Counted from the first letter of the stretch, positions 30,121 to 39,000 are shown. The stretch is DNA of 64,000 nt from Microbacterium sp. RURRCA19A (GCF_900156455.1 NZ_FTNQ01000002.1:806001-870000), one strand, 5' to 3'. Made by a program: numbers and translations. Notes: generated by a model not told the origin, from the sequence alone.

Positions 30121-30723
30121 TCACACGCCGCGGGGATGCGGTGCCTCTGCCGGCCGGGCCCCGGCCGCGGCGTGCAGGCCGCGGTGGATGAGGTCGACGC
30201 CGAAGGCGAAGTCGGCGTCGGGGACGTGGCCCGCACCGGGGGCGACGACGCCGACGCTGTCGTACTGCAGCCGCTGCTGCTCGTGCCAGACGTGGCCGAG
30301 CACGAAGTGCAGCAGGGTCGTCGCGGCGCGGGACGCGACATCCGACGGGAAGCCCTCGGCGGCGACGGCGTCCGTGAGCCGGTCGAGCGCGGTGGACGAG
30401 CCGAGGCCGAGCGCGAGGGTGCTGGAGACCACCTCGGCACCGTCGCGGTAGGCGAGCAGGGCGTCGCGCAGCGCGCGGGCCTCGGCGACCACGCCCGATC
30501 CGCGGAGGAGGGATGCCGCCTGCCCGACGATCCGGTCCGACAACTCTGCGAGCAGCGACTGCTTGTTCGGGAAGTGCCAGTACAACGCGCTCGGCTGCAC
30601 GTCGAGCCGGGTCGCGAGCCGACGCATCGTGAGGTCGGCGAGGCCGTCGTCGTCGAGGATGCGCAGGGCCGTGCGCGCGACGTCGTCGGTGGAGTGGCCG
30701 CGGCTGCGTCCGGAGGGAGTCAC
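30121..30723 (-). CDS. bioQ: TetR family regulator, BioQ-like biotin repressor
   Basis: 200-residue repressor. The HTH is at about 30-55 (LTMRRLATRLDVQPSALYWHFPNKQSLL), followed by a TetR-class C-terminal domain. The GTG at 30723 is preferred because TATAGT lies exactly 7 nt before it; an upstream GTG at 30744 is the alternative. It is divergent from bioY with two TGAAC-N3-GTTCA boxes between them. These closely match the BioQ box known from corynebacteria and mycobacteria (TGAAC-N3-GTTAC). The BioQ assignment rests on operator plus context. Confidence 0.8.
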   Translation of the reverse strand: MTPSGRSRGHSTDDVARTALRILDDDGLADLTMRRLATRLDVQPSALYWHFPNKQSLLAELSDRIVGQAASLLRGSGVVAEARALRDALLAYRDGAEVVSSTLALGLGSSTALDRLTDAVAAEGFPSDVASRAATTLLHFVLGHVWHEQQRLQYDSVGVVAPGAGHVPDADFAFGVDLIHRGLHAAAGARPAEAPHPRGV

Positions 30724-30730
30724 GGATCTG

Positions 30731-30765
30731 ACTATAGTGAACACCGTTCAGGTGAACGCTGTTCA
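30731..30765. promoter_or_regulatory. two BioQ-type boxes and a shared palindromic -10
   Basis: TGAACACCGTTCA (30738-30750) and TGAACGCTGTTCA (30753-30765) are adjacent 13-bp palindromes with 2 bp between them. ACTATAGT (30731-30738) is itself palindromic and supplies TATAGT on both strands, so both promoters overlap the first box. Repressor binding should silence regulator and transport operon together. Confidence 0.75.
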
Positions 30766-30778
30766 GGTAAGGAACGTC

Positions 30779-31378
30779 ATGACCTCTCGCACCCCGGATG
30801 CCACCGACCTCGCGCGCGTGGCCGTCTTCGCCGCGCTCATCGCGGTCCTCGGGCTTCCCGGCAGCCTGTCCCTCGCCGGGGGCGTGCCGATCACGCTCCA
30901 GACGTTGGGCGTCATGCTCGCGGGCGCGGTCCTCGGACCGTGGCTCGGCGCGCTGTCGGTGACGGTCCTGCTCGCGCTCGTCGCCGTCGGACTGCCGCTG
31001 CTGGCCGGTGGGCGCGGCGGCTTCGCGGTGTTCCTCGGTCCGTCCGCGGGCTACGCGCTCGGCTGGATCCTCGGCGCGATCGTCGTCGGGCTCATCGTGC
31101 ACGCCGGAGGCCGCCGCCCGGTCTGGTGGCGCACCGCGATCGCGATGGTCGCCGGAGGGATCGTGGCGATCTACGCTCTCGGCATCCCGGTCCAGAGCCT
31201 CGTGACCCGTCTGCCCCTCGCCGAGACCGCGCTGACGAGCAGCCTGTTCCTGCCCGGCGATCTGATCAAGGCGGCCATCGCGACGGTCGTCGTGACGCTG
31301 CTGGTGCGGGCGTATCCGCGCGGCCTCCGCCGTCAGTGGCGCGCGACCACCCCGGAACCGGCCACCGTCGCCGCGTGA
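30779..31378 (+). CDS. bioY: biotin ECF transporter substrate-binding protein BioY
   Basis: 199-residue S-component that captures biotin in the membrane. It has six hydrophobic segments and the BioY signature: GGVPITLQTLGVMLAGAVLG near residues 34-53, then GGRGGFAVFLGPSAGYALGW. An AAGGAAC site precedes the ATG. It is first in the operon, and its stop overlaps the ligase GTG (GTGA). Confidence 0.95.
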   Translation: MTSRTPDATDLARVAVFAALIAVLGLPGSLSLAGGVPITLQTLGVMLAGAVLGPWLGALSVTVLLALVAVGLPLLAGGRGGFAVFLGPSAGYALGWILGAIVVGLIVHAGGRRPVWWRTAIAMVAGGIVAIYALGIPVQSLVTRLPLAETALTSSLFLPGDLIKAAIATVVVTLLVRAYPRGLRRQWRATTPEPATVAA

Positions 31379-32493
31379 TCACGGTCGTCGACGGCGGCCG
31401 GCCCGACCTGCTCGCCCGCCTCGCCGAGCTGCGGACCGCCGGTGCGGTGCCGCTCGTGACCGAGCCGCGGTGGTCGGCCGAGCAGTCCGCCGCCGTCGAG
31501 CGGGCGGTCGAGGGGGCCGAGGTGCCCGATGACACCGCGTGGGCGGCGCTCACCTCGGGCAGCAGCGGAGCCCCGCGGATCGTGCTGCGCACCGCCGACT
31601 CGTGGGCGAGGTCGTTCGCCGCGGTGGCGACGCTGCTCGGCGCCGGCCCCGACGACGTGATCGCCCTCCCCGCCCCGCCCGCCGCGTCGATCACGCTGTT
31701 CTCGCTCGCCCACGCCCTCGCGGGCGGCCCGCGACCCGCGCGCGCGGACCTCTCGGATGCCACGTGCTTCCACGGCACCCCCGAGGCGTTGCGCGCACTG
31801 CTCGAGCGCGGAGCCCCCGAGTCGCTGCGCGCCGCGCTGGTGGGCGGATCGGCGCTCGACCCCGGCCTGCGTGCTCGCGCCGAGGCCGCCGGCATCCGTG
31901 TCGTGTCCTACTACGGAGCGGCCGAGCTCTCGTTCGTCGCGGTCGACCACGGAGACGGACTGCGCGCGTTCCCCGGCGTCGACATCGAGGTGCGCGGCGG
32001 AGAGGTGTGGGTGCGGTCGGCGTTCCTGGCATCCGGTTACCTGGGTGCCGGCGGACCCCTGCGACGTGACGGTGCGTGGGCGAGCGTCGGCGACCGCGGC
32101 GAGTTGCGCGACGGACGCCTCGTGCTGTGCGGGCGTGCCGACGACGCGATCCTCACGGCGTCGGCGACGGTGATCCCCGACGAGGTGGAGCGGGCGCTGC
32201 GATCGATCCCCGGTGTGCGCGACGCGGTCGTGTTCGGGATGCCACGCCCCCGTGTCGGCGCCCTCGTCGCCGCGTTCGTCGAACTCGACGGCGTACCCGG
32301 CCAGGGCGCGTCCGTGGGCGGTGCCGTTCCCGAGCCCGTGCGCGAAGCCGCCGCGCGCCTGCTCGGCCCCGCGCACCGGCCGCGTCGCTGGGTGGTGGGC
32401 ACGCTCCCGCGGACGTCGTCGGGCAAGCCCGCCCGCGCCGACGCCGCCCGTCTCGCGACCGAGCTGCTCGAGAGGGCGACCCGCGATGACTGA
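31375..32493 (+). CDS. short AMP-binding acyl-CoA ligase in the biotin operon
   Basis: 372-residue adenylate-forming ligase. Core motifs are present: the phosphate loop TSGSSGAPRIV near 62-72, YYGAAELSF (A5), SVGDRGEL (A7), and the C-terminal lysine in RTSSGKPAR (A10). It is about 130-180 residues shorter than classical acyl-CoA synthetases at the N-terminus, a size shared with actinobacterial MenE-like ligases. Coupling by GTGA to bioY and by overlap to the thiolase gene puts it under biotin control. A role in activating a biotin precursor such as a dicarboxylate is inferred; MenE-type or unrelated acyl activation is possible. Confidence 0.8.
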   Translation: MITVVDGGRPDLLARLAELRTAGAVPLVTEPRWSAEQSAAVERAVEGAEVPDDTAWAALTSGSSGAPRIVLRTADSWARSFAAVATLLGAGPDDVIALPAPPAASITLFSLAHALAGGPRPARADLSDATCFHGTPEALRALLERGAPESLRAALVGGSALDPGLRARAEAAGIRVVSYYGAAELSFVAVDHGDGLRAFPGVDIEVRGGEVWVRSAFLASGYLGAGGPLRRDGAWASVGDRGELRDGRLVLCGRADDAILTASATVIPDEVERALRSIPGVRDAVVFGMPRPRVGALVAAFVELDGVPGQGASVGGAVPEPVREAAARLLGPAHRPRRWVVGTLPRTSSGKPARADAARLATELLERATRDD

Positions 32494-33586
32494 CCCCGTG
32501 ATCGTCTCCGCCCGTCGCACGCCGCTCGCTCTGCGCGGACGCGCGCTCGCCGGCGCCGACGTCGGCGTGCTCGGGGGTGCGGTGGTGGCCGCGGTCGTCG
32601 CCGACGCCGGCCTCGCGCACGCCGGAGGCATCGCCGACGTGGTGCTCGGCAACTGCGTCGGACCGGGCGGGAACCCCGGGCGCATCGCCGCGCTCGCCGC
32701 CGGGCTCGGTCCCGCGGTTCCGGGCGGCACCGTCGACCGTCAGTGCGGGAGCGGCCTCGCGGCGATCCTGGATGCCGCAGCCGCGGTCCGCGTCGACGGC
32801 AGGCCGCGCGTGGCCGGGGGAGTCGAGAGCGCCTCCACGGCACCCGAGCGTCGCCGCGACGGCGTCGCCTACACGCGGGCGCCGTTCGCCCCGCCCGGGT
32901 TCGCCGACCCCGACATGCTGCGCGCGGCCGAGGACCTCGCCGCGCACGACGGGATCGACCGCGCGCGTCAGGAGGCGCACGCGGCCCGCAGCCACCTCCG
33001 CGCCGCGGCCGCGGTCGCGGCGGGACGCTTCGACGCCGAGATCGTGGCGGTCGGTGCCGCGCGACGCGACGACGCGATCTCGCCGCACGCCGGCGTTCGG
33101 GAACGGCTGCCCGCGCTGTTCCCCGGCGGCACGGTCACGGCGGGGACGTCCACCCGGATCGGCGACGGTGCGGCCGCGGTCGTTGTGGCCGCGTCCGGAC
33201 CCGGGCTCGCGATCCGCGCCGGTGCCGTGGTCGGCGTCGACCCGGCACTGCCGGGCATCGGCGCCGCACCGGCGATCGAGGCCGTGCTCGCCGCGTCGGG
33301 GGTGTCGCTGCGCGACGTCGCGGCGATCGAGCTCGTGGAGGCGTTCGCCGCCCAGAGCATCGGCGTGCTGTCGCGACTGCGACTCGCCGACGACGACCCG
33401 CGCGTGTGCGCCGACGGCGGTGCCCTCGCCCTCGGCCACCCGTGGGGAGCCAGCGGCGCCGTCGCCGTCGTGCGCCTGTTCTCGCGCCTGGTGCGCGGCG
33501 AGGTGCCGGCCGGCACGATCGGTGTCGCCGCGGCATCCATCGGCGGGGGGATGGGTGTGGCCGCGCTCGTCGAGGTGGTCCGATGA
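32486..33586 (+). CDS. thiolase family protein with altered active site, in the biotin operon
   Basis: 366 residues, about 30 shorter than typical thiolases. The nucleophile C87 (DRQCGSG) and the histidine H318 (GHPWGASG) are present. The asparagine of the usual NEAF motif is V284 (VEAF), and the usual second catalytic cysteine of CxGGG is S351 (ASIGGG). Degradative thiolysis is therefore unlikely to run normally; a condensing or altered acyl-transfer reaction is a reasonable guess. It overlaps the ligase by 8 nt and the bioM ATPase by 4 nt. Compare the intact thiolase at 17809. Confidence 0.82.
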   Translation: MTDPVIVSARRTPLALRGRALAGADVGVLGGAVVAAVVADAGLAHAGGIADVVLGNCVGPGGNPGRIAALAAGLGPAVPGGTVDRQCGSGLAAILDAAAAVRVDGRPRVAGGVESASTAPERRRDGVAYTRAPFAPPGFADPDMLRAAEDLAAHDGIDRARQEAHAARSHLRAAAAVAAGRFDAEIVAVGAARRDDAISPHAGVRERLPALFPGGTVTAGTSTRIGDGAAAVVVAASGPGLAIRAGAVVGVDPALPGIGAAPAIEAVLAASGVSLRDVAAIELVEAFAAQSIGVLSRLRLADDDPRVCADGGALALGHPWGASGAVAVVRLFSRLVRGEVPAGTIGVAAASIGGGMGVAALVEVVR

Positions 33587-34272
33587 CGTCGGTGCTGCGC
33601 TGCCGCGACCTGACCGTGCGCCTCGACGGACGCGCGGTGCTGCGCGGCATCGACCTCGATCTCGACGCCCGCACGATCGCGGTCGTCGGAGACAACGGTT
33701 CGGGGAAGTCCACGTTCGCGCGCGTCGTCGCCGGGCTCATCCGTCGGGATGCCGGAGACCTCGCCGTGCGGGGACTGGACCCCGACCGGGATGCCGCCGA
33801 GCTCCGCCGCCGCGTCGCCCTGGTGCTGAGCAACCCCGATGCGCAGATCGTGATGCCGGTGGTCGCCGACGACGTCGGGTTCTCGCTGCGCGCCGAGCGT
33901 CTGCCCAGAGCGGAACGCGCCGAGCGGGTGGCGCGCGCCCTCGCGCGGTTCGGTCTCACCGACCTCGCCGAACGGCCGGCGCACGACCTGTCGGGCGGGC
34001 AGAAGCAGCTGCTCGCGCTGTGCGGGGCGTTCGTCCGCGAACCGGACCTCGTCGTCGCGGACGAACCCACCGCGTACCTCGACGCGCGCAACGCCCGCCG
34101 CGTCGCGGATCACCTCCTCGCCGACACCGGTCACGCGCTGCTCCTCGTGACGCACGACCTCGCCCTCGCGCGACGCTGCGACGCCGCCGTGCTGTTCGCC
34201 GACGGTGCCGTGAGCGCCGCGGGCGTGGCATCCGAGGTCATCGACGTCTATGAGCGGGCCCTGCGGTGCTGA
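33583..34272 (+). CDS. bioM: biotin ECF transporter ATPase BioM
   Basis: 229-residue ATPase of an energy-coupling factor importer. It has Walker A GDNGSGKST near 37-45, a Q-loop with NPDAQIV typical of ECF ATPases, signature LSGGQKQ, Walker B LVVADEPTAYLD, and switch histidine TH. A single ATPase plus BioN matches the BioMNY layout. The start overlaps the thiolase stop (ATGA). Confidence 0.92.
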   Translation: MTSVLRCRDLTVRLDGRAVLRGIDLDLDARTIAVVGDNGSGKSTFARVVAGLIRRDAGDLAVRGLDPDRDAAELRRRVALVLSNPDAQIVMPVVADDVGFSLRAERLPRAERAERVARALARFGLTDLAERPAHDLSGGQKQLLALCGAFVREPDLVVADEPTAYLDARNARRVADHLLADTGHALLLVTHDLALARRCDAAVLFADGAVSAAGVASEVIDVYERALRC

Positions 34273-34862
34273 GCCTGTATCGCCCCGGTGACGGGATCCT
34301 GCACCGCATGCCGGCGGGTCCCAAGATGCTGCTGCTCGCCGTCGTCGCGGTCGCGTTGGCGGCCCTGCCCACGGCCGCGTGGGTGGCTGCCGTGTGCGCC
34401 CTCGCCGTCCTCCTCGCCTACGTCGTGTCGGGAATCGGCGTGCGCGAGCTGGGGCGGCAGGTGTGGGGTCTGCGCTGGATCCTCGCGATCACCATGATCG
34501 GCCAGCTGATCTTCCTCGGCCCCGAACCCGCTCTGGCCAACACGGCGCGCGTCGCGGCGGCGCTGCTCGTCGCCGCACTCCTGCCGCTCACCACCCGCGT
34601 CGACGACATGCTCGACGCGCTCGAGCGCGGCCTCGGTCCGCTGCGGAGGATCGGGGTGGATGCCGAGCGCGCCGCACTCCTCTTGGCGGTCACGATCACG
34701 ACGATCCCGGTCCTCGCGCGATTAGCCGCCGAGGTGCGCGAGGCGCAGCGCGCCCGCGGCGCGCGTCCGTCGCTGCGCGCGGGGATCATCCCGTTCGTCG
34801 TGCTGTCGCTCCGTCACGCCGACCAGCTCGGCGAGGCGCTCGCCGCCCGCGGCGTCCGCTGA
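34266..34862 (+). CDS. bioN: biotin ECF transporter transmembrane protein BioN
   Basis: 198-residue T-component that couples BioM to BioY. It has four or five hydrophobic segments. The two Ala-Arg-Gly coupling motifs of the family are visible (EAQRARGAR at about 160 and ALAARGVR at the C-terminus). A GTG start overlaps the bioM stop by 7 nt. It is the last gene of the operon; an inverted repeat follows 25 nt later. Confidence 0.92.
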   Translation: MLSLYRPGDGILHRMPAGPKMLLLAVVAVALAALPTAAWVAAVCALAVLLAYVVSGIGVRELGRQVWGLRWILAITMIGQLIFLGPEPALANTARVAAALLVAALLPLTTRVDDMLDALERGLGPLRRIGVDAERAALLLAVTITTIPVLARLAAEVREAQRARGARPSLRAGIIPFVVLSLRHADQLGEALAARGVR

Positions 34863-34887
34863 CCGCTCGGTGCGTCACTCAACCTCG

Positions 34888-34957
34888 TCCCACTTGTTGC
34901 TGCTCGGCGGGTTCTGCGGCAGCCAGAAGTGGGACATGCGCCGACAGAAGTGGGACT
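34888..34957. repeat. inverted and direct repeat after bioN
   Basis: GTCCCACTT at 34888-34896 is complementary to AAGTGGGAC at 34928-34936, and CAGAAGTGGGAC recurs ending at 34957. The convergent position makes a terminator role possible, but the three-copy arrangement resembles the other intergenic repeats. Confidence 0.6.
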
Positions 34958-35005
34958 GACACCGCTAGGGGGGCGTCCAAACAGAGCGCCTGCTCAGTTC
35001 GCGGC

Positions 35006-35767
35006 TCAGTCGACGGCCGCGGCACGCCCCGCGGCGAAGCCCGCCGCGTACGCCTCGTCGGAACCCAGGGCGAACATGTCGCGCTCCGCGGGGCGCACGA
35101 TCGAGCGGGCGCCGGGGAGATCGAGGTCGCCGACCAGGTCGCCACGGCCGCGCACCACGGCGACCGGCAGGCGCGCGGCCTTCCCCTTGACCAGATCGCA
35201 CGCCGCGGCGAGTTCGTCGGCGACGCACGGCAGCGTCACGACGAGGGGGCGACCCTCGGCATCCGTCGTCCCTCGGAGGTCCTCGAACACCTGCACCCCC
35301 GCGGCGCCGATCGCGTGGTCGGTCTGACCCTCGCGCCAGGCGCGGCCCAGCGTATCGGTGATGAGGACGCCCACGTGCGCGCCCGTGGCCACCCGCAGCC
35401 CCGCGGCGAGTTCGCGGGCCGACGCATCGGGATCTTCGGGCAGTAGCAGCACGGTGCCCTCGGGGGTGTTGCTGGCGTCGACCCCGGCCGCGGCCGACAC
35501 GATGCCGAGACGGTTCTCGACGATGCGCGTCACGTGACCGGCGGGAGAGGTGCGGGATGCCACGAGCCGCACCGTTTCGCGGGTGATCGCGTCCTCGCGG
35601 TCGTCGGCGTGCAGGATGCGCCCCTCGGCCTTCGACACGATCTTGCTGGTGACCACGACGATGTCGCCGTCACGGAGCGAGTCGCGCGCGGCATCCCGGA
35701 TCACCTCGACCAGGTCGGTGCCCGGCGCGATCTCACCGATACCGGTGAGGGCCCAGATCTGCAGCAC
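35006..35767 (-). CDS. cofE: coenzyme F420-0:L-glutamate ligase
   Basis: 253-residue ligase that adds glutamates to F420-0 with GTP. Family motifs include [28 protein letters not shown] (metal/GTP region), [15 protein letters not shown] and [17 protein letters not shown]. This is the stand-alone CofE domain, without the nitroreductase half of mycobacterial FbiB. The GTG at 35767 starts 1 nt after the GNAT stop, so the two are co-transcribed. Other F420 genes are not in the window. Confidence 0.9.
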   Translation of the reverse strand: MLQIWALTGIGEIAPGTDLVEVIRDAARDSLRDGDIVVVTSKIVSKAEGRILHADDREDAITRETVRLVASRTSPAGHVTRIVENRLGIVSAAAGVDASNTPEGTVLLLPEDPDASARELAAGLRVATGAHVGVLITDTLGRAWREGQTDHAIGAAGVQVFEDLRGTTDAEGRPLVVTLPCVADELAAACDLVKGKAARLPVAVVRGRGDLVGDLDLPGARSIVRPAERDMFALGSDEAYAAGFAAGRAAAVD

Positions 35768-35768
35768 G

Positions 35769-36275
35769 TCAGCGGACGAAGCGCACCTCGGTGAGCTCCT
35801 CACCGAGGAAGGGCTCCACGTGTGAGGCGCCGTCGAGCGTGAAACCGTTGCGCGCGTAGAAGCGGTGCGCGCGGGGGTTGTCCTCCGCGACCCATAGGTA
35901 CAGCTCTTCTCCCTCGTCGACGGCGGCGTCGAAGAGCTGCTGGCCGATGCCGGTCCCGTGGAACTGGTCGAGCAGGTAGATGAAGTACAGCTCGCGCGCC
36001 CGCGGGGCGTCGTCTTCGCGGGCCGGGCCCGAGCCGACGAAGCCGACGATCTCGCCGTCGACGAGGGCCGCGCGCATGCGGTAGTCCTCGCCCTGGGCGG
36101 CCCAGTGGGTCCACAGCTCGGCCATGCGCTTGGGGGAGACGGCCTCGAGGGCGGCCGTGCTGATCAGGTGGTCGTACGTCTCGTGCCAGCACGTGGCGTG
36201 CACGCGGCCGAGGGCCTCGGCATCCACATCGCGTACCGGACGGACGACGATGTCGGCTCGGGTTTCCGCAGTCAT
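35769..36275 (-). CDS. GNAT family N-acetyltransferase
   Basis: 168-residue acetyl-CoA-dependent acyltransferase. The acetyl-CoA-binding region is about 95-120 ([21 protein letters not shown]), and the C-terminal [13 protein letters not shown] motif is typical of GNATs. TAGAGT lies 6 nt before the ATG, so it is probably leaderless. Directly upstream of cofE. Substrate unknown. Confidence 0.9.
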   Translation of the reverse strand: MTAETRADIVVRPVRDVDAEALGRVHATCWHETYDHLISTAALEAVSPKRMAELWTHWAAQGEDYRMRAALVDGEIVGFVGSGPAREDDAPRARELYFIYLLDQFHGTGIGQQLFDAAVDEGEELYLWVAEDNPRAHRFYARNGFTLDGASHVEPFLGEELTEVRFVR

Positions 36276-36383
36276 GGCGTGACTCTACGCGGCCCTTCCG
36301 CCACCCGGAAATCGAACGCAGACGACCCCGCGATGCGCTAGGAGCCCGGGATCCTGCCAGACTCGCGTGCCACGATCCCCGGC

Positions 36384-37283
36384 ATGATCGCGCGTCCTGC
36401 CCTCACGTCGGTCGAGGCGCGCATCGACGCGTTCGCGAACCGGCTGCTGCGCTCCGCACGCCGCTCCGGTGCCCGGGCGCGGCTGGTCGAGTTCGCCGTG
36501 TTCGTGCTGAAGCAGGCGTGGGCGTGCGTGTTCGGGGCGACGTTCCTCGCGGTCGTGGTCGCCGCGAAGCTCTGGTACCCCGACGACGCCGTGCTCGCCC
36601 GCAACGATGCGCTGACGATCGCCGCGGTCGTGATCCAGGTCGTGATGGTGCTCGGGCGACTCGAGACGCTGCGCGAACTGCGGGTGGTCGTGCTGTTCCA
36701 CATCGTCGGCACGGTCATGGAGCTGTTCAAGACCGATGTCGGCTCCTGGATGTACGCCGCCGACGGAGTCCTTCGGATCGGCGGCGTCCCGCTGTACAGC
36801 GGCTTCATGTACGCCGCGGTCGGCAGCTACATGGTGCGCGTGTATCGCCTGTTCGACCTGCGGTTCTCGCGCTACCCGCGCCGGTGGCTCACCGCGATCG
36901 TGGCCGTCGCGATCTACGCGAACTTCTTCACCCACCACTGGATCGTCGACCTCCGCTGGGTGCTGGTGGTGGCGGTGATCGTCCTCTGGGGCCGCACGAC
37001 GATGCGGTTCCGCTTCTTCCGGGGGACGTTCCGGATGCCGCTCCTCCTGGCGTTCGCGGGTGTCGCGGTGTTCATCTGGCTCGCCGAGAACATCGCCACG
37101 TACGCCGGGGCGTGGCTGTACCCGTCGCAGGTGGGCGGGTGGCATCCGGTCGACGCGTCGAAGCTGTCGTCGTGGTTCCTGCTGATGATCGTCTCGGTCG
37201 TCCTCGTCACCTGGGTGTATCCGCCGCGCGAGCCCGACCCGATCGAATTGTCGGCAGTGGACAAAGGAATCGCCGCTCCGTAG
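36384..37283 (+). CDS. DUF817 membrane protein
   Basis: 299-residue protein with seven or eight hydrophobic segments and the DUF817 pattern (LFHIVGTVMELFKTDVGSW, FMYAAVGSYMVR, FFTHHWIVDLRW). Function unknown. Several histidines and an acidic residue within membrane segments could bind a cofactor, but this is not established. It stands 23 nt before a thioesterase gene that has its own promoter. Confidence 0.85.
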   Translation: MIARPALTSVEARIDAFANRLLRSARRSGARARLVEFAVFVLKQAWACVFGATFLAVVVAAKLWYPDDAVLARNDALTIAAVVIQVVMVLGRLETLRELRVVVLFHIVGTVMELFKTDVGSWMYAADGVLRIGGVPLYSGFMYAAVGSYMVRVYRLFDLRFSRYPRRWLTAIVAVAIYANFFTHHWIVDLRWVLVVAVIVLWGRTTMRFRFFRGTFRMPLLLAFAGVAVFIWLAENIATYAGAWLYPSQVGGWHPVDASKLSSWFLLMIVSVVLVTWVYPPREPDPIELSAVDKGIAAP

Positions 37284-37306
37284 GGAGATCACTACGCTCG
37301 CCCGTC

Positions 37307-37867
37307 GTGAACGTCCTCTGGCGAACCCTGCTCGTCCTCTTCCGTGCCCGGCGCCGGCTGCGTCGTGAGGGCCCTCTGGACCCGAACACGGTCGGACGGA
37401 TGCGACTGCGCGTGCTGCCCACCGACATCGACCTGCTCCGTCACCTCAACAACGGGCGGTATCTGTCGCTGTTCGACCTGGGGCGGTGGGATCTGCTGAC
37501 GCGGACCGGACTCGCCGGCGCGATGACCGCGCACGGCTGGTACGCCGTGGTCGCCGCCGAGACCATCACCTTCCGCCGGTCGCTCGAGCTGTGGCAGCGG
37601 TTCGAGCTCGAGACGCGTCTGCTCGGACACGACGACCGCGCGGTCTACCTCGAACACCGGGCGGTCGTCGACGGCGAGATCTTCGCGCGGGCGATCATCC
37701 GTGCCCGCATCCTCCGACGCTCCGGCGGAACCGTGCCGCACGAGGAGCTGTTCGCCGCGGTCGGGCGCCCCGAGGGTGTTCCCGACGTCGAGCCGTGGGT
37801 GCACGAGTGGGCCGCAGCCTCGGCGCTGCCCTCGACGAAGCGGCCTGCGCCCAGCGACTGGCGTTGA
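37307..37867 (+). CDS. acyl-CoA thioesterase, hotdog fold
   Basis: 186-residue hotdog-fold protein of the 4-hydroxybenzoyl-CoA thioesterase-like group (PTDIDLLRHLNNGRYLSLFDLGRWDLL holds the substrate-loop DxxxHxNN motif). It probably hydrolyses an acyl-CoA. TACGCT lies 8 nt before the GTG with no ribosome site, so it is probably leaderless. It is convergent with the esterase gene 17 nt away. Confidence 0.85.
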   Translation: MNVLWRTLLVLFRARRRLRREGPLDPNTVGRMRLRVLPTDIDLLRHLNNGRYLSLFDLGRWDLLTRTGLAGAMTAHGWYAVVAAETITFRRSLELWQRFELETRLLGHDDRAVYLEHRAVVDGEIFARAIIRARILRRSGGTVPHEELFAAVGRPEGVPDVEPWVHEWAAASALPSTKRPAPSDWR

Positions 37868-37883
37868 GCCTTCTCTCAGCGAC

Positions 37884-38873
37884 TCACGCGCCGTCCGCGA
37901 CGCCGAAACGCGCGTCGAGCCACGCCACCTGACGGGCCCAGTGCCGCGAGCCGCCGCCCTCGTGTCCGTTGTACGGGTAGACCTCGATCGCGGCATCCTC
38001 GGATGCCAGCGCGTGGAACGCCGCGAACACCCCCGACGGCAGCACGATGTCGTCCATCAGCGCGACCGAGAAGAACGCCGGCACCTGGATCCGTCGGGCG
38101 AGGATCGCGCCGTCGATGTGCGACAGGGTGTGCAGCGCCGCGGCGGTGTCGTCGCGGTGGATCGAGAGCCACCGCGTGATCTCGGTGAACGGCGGCGAGG
38201 GGGTGCGGACGATGGCGTTCGGGATGTCGCACAGGAACGGCACGTCCGGCAGGAGCGCGGCCACCGCGTCGCCCGACAGCGCCGCCGCGGCGATCGCCAG
38301 CGCGCCGCCCTGGCTCCCTCCGGTGACGGCGATGCGCGTGGCATCCACTCCGGGAAGCTCGCGGACCACCTCGACCAGTCGCGCGGCGTCGGTGTAGAGC
38401 CGGCGGTAGTAGTACTCGCGCGGATCGTGGATGCCGCGGGTCATGACGCCGGGGTAGGCCGCGGTGGATCCGTGGGGGTCGGGGGTGTCGCCGATGCTCC
38501 AGCCCGAGCCCTGGCCGCGGGTGTCCATGATGACGTGGACGTATCCGGCGGCGGCCCATGCGATCTTGTCGCCGGGGAGGCCGCGGCCGCCGCCGTACCC
38601 GATGAACTCGACGACCGCCGGGAGCGTTTCGTCGCCGTGCGGCCGAACGACCCAACCGCGGATCTCGTCGCCGGCATACCCGCTGAACCGGAGGTCCTGC
38701 ACCGACAACGCCCGAACGGGACCGTCGACCGGGGTGAGGGTCGCGGGACGGGCCGCGGCGCGGGCCTCGGCGAGGGTGTCGGTCCAGAACGCGTCCAAGC
38801 CGTCGGGTTCGACGAGCTCCGGACGGTACTCGCGGAGGAGCTCGAGGGGCATGTCGGTGAAGGTCTGAGCCAT
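37884..38873 (-). CDS. acetylxylan esterase / cephalosporin-C deacetylase family
   Basis: 329-residue alpha/beta hydrolase of carbohydrate esterase family 7. The nucleophile serine is in TGGSQGG (about 190). The oxyanion region FIGYGGGRGLP and RGQGSG motif are typical, and the C-terminal histidine is in YNGHEGGG. No signal peptide, so it acts on imported acetylated oligosaccharides. It is divergent from the secreted arabinan-degrading enzyme, which suggests shared induction. The start at MAQTF follows a GGAGA site. Confidence 0.9.
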   Translation of the reverse strand: MAQTFTDMPLELLREYRPELVEPDGLDAFWTDTLAEARAAARPATLTPVDGPVRALSVQDLRFSGYAGDEIRGWVVRPHGDETLPAVVEFIGYGGGRGLPGDKIAWAAAGYVHVIMDTRGQGSGWSIGDTPDPHGSTAAYPGVMTRGIHDPREYYYRRLYTDAARLVEVVRELPGVDATRIAVTGGSQGGALAIAAAALSGDAVAALLPDVPFLCDIPNAIVRTPSPPFTEITRWLSIHRDDTAAALHTLSHIDGAILARRIQVPAFFSVALMDDIVLPSGVFAAFHALASEDAAIEVYPYNGHEGGGSRHWARQVAWLDARFGVADGA

Positions 38874-39000
38874 GGGGTCTCCAGGGTCGGGGCGAATCGA
38901 CAGTAGCGAAAGAGGACCCGACCGAGGGGCACGGCTCGACATCCCCGTCACACGGTGAGCCGCGTGTGAAGCCTCACATTCCCGACTTGGGAGCGATACC

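Noticed and set aside
29970..30191. 73-codon open frame before bioQ
   Set aside because: It is made of the dispersed repeat and GC-rich spacer and overlaps the end of bioQ; kept only as a repeat.
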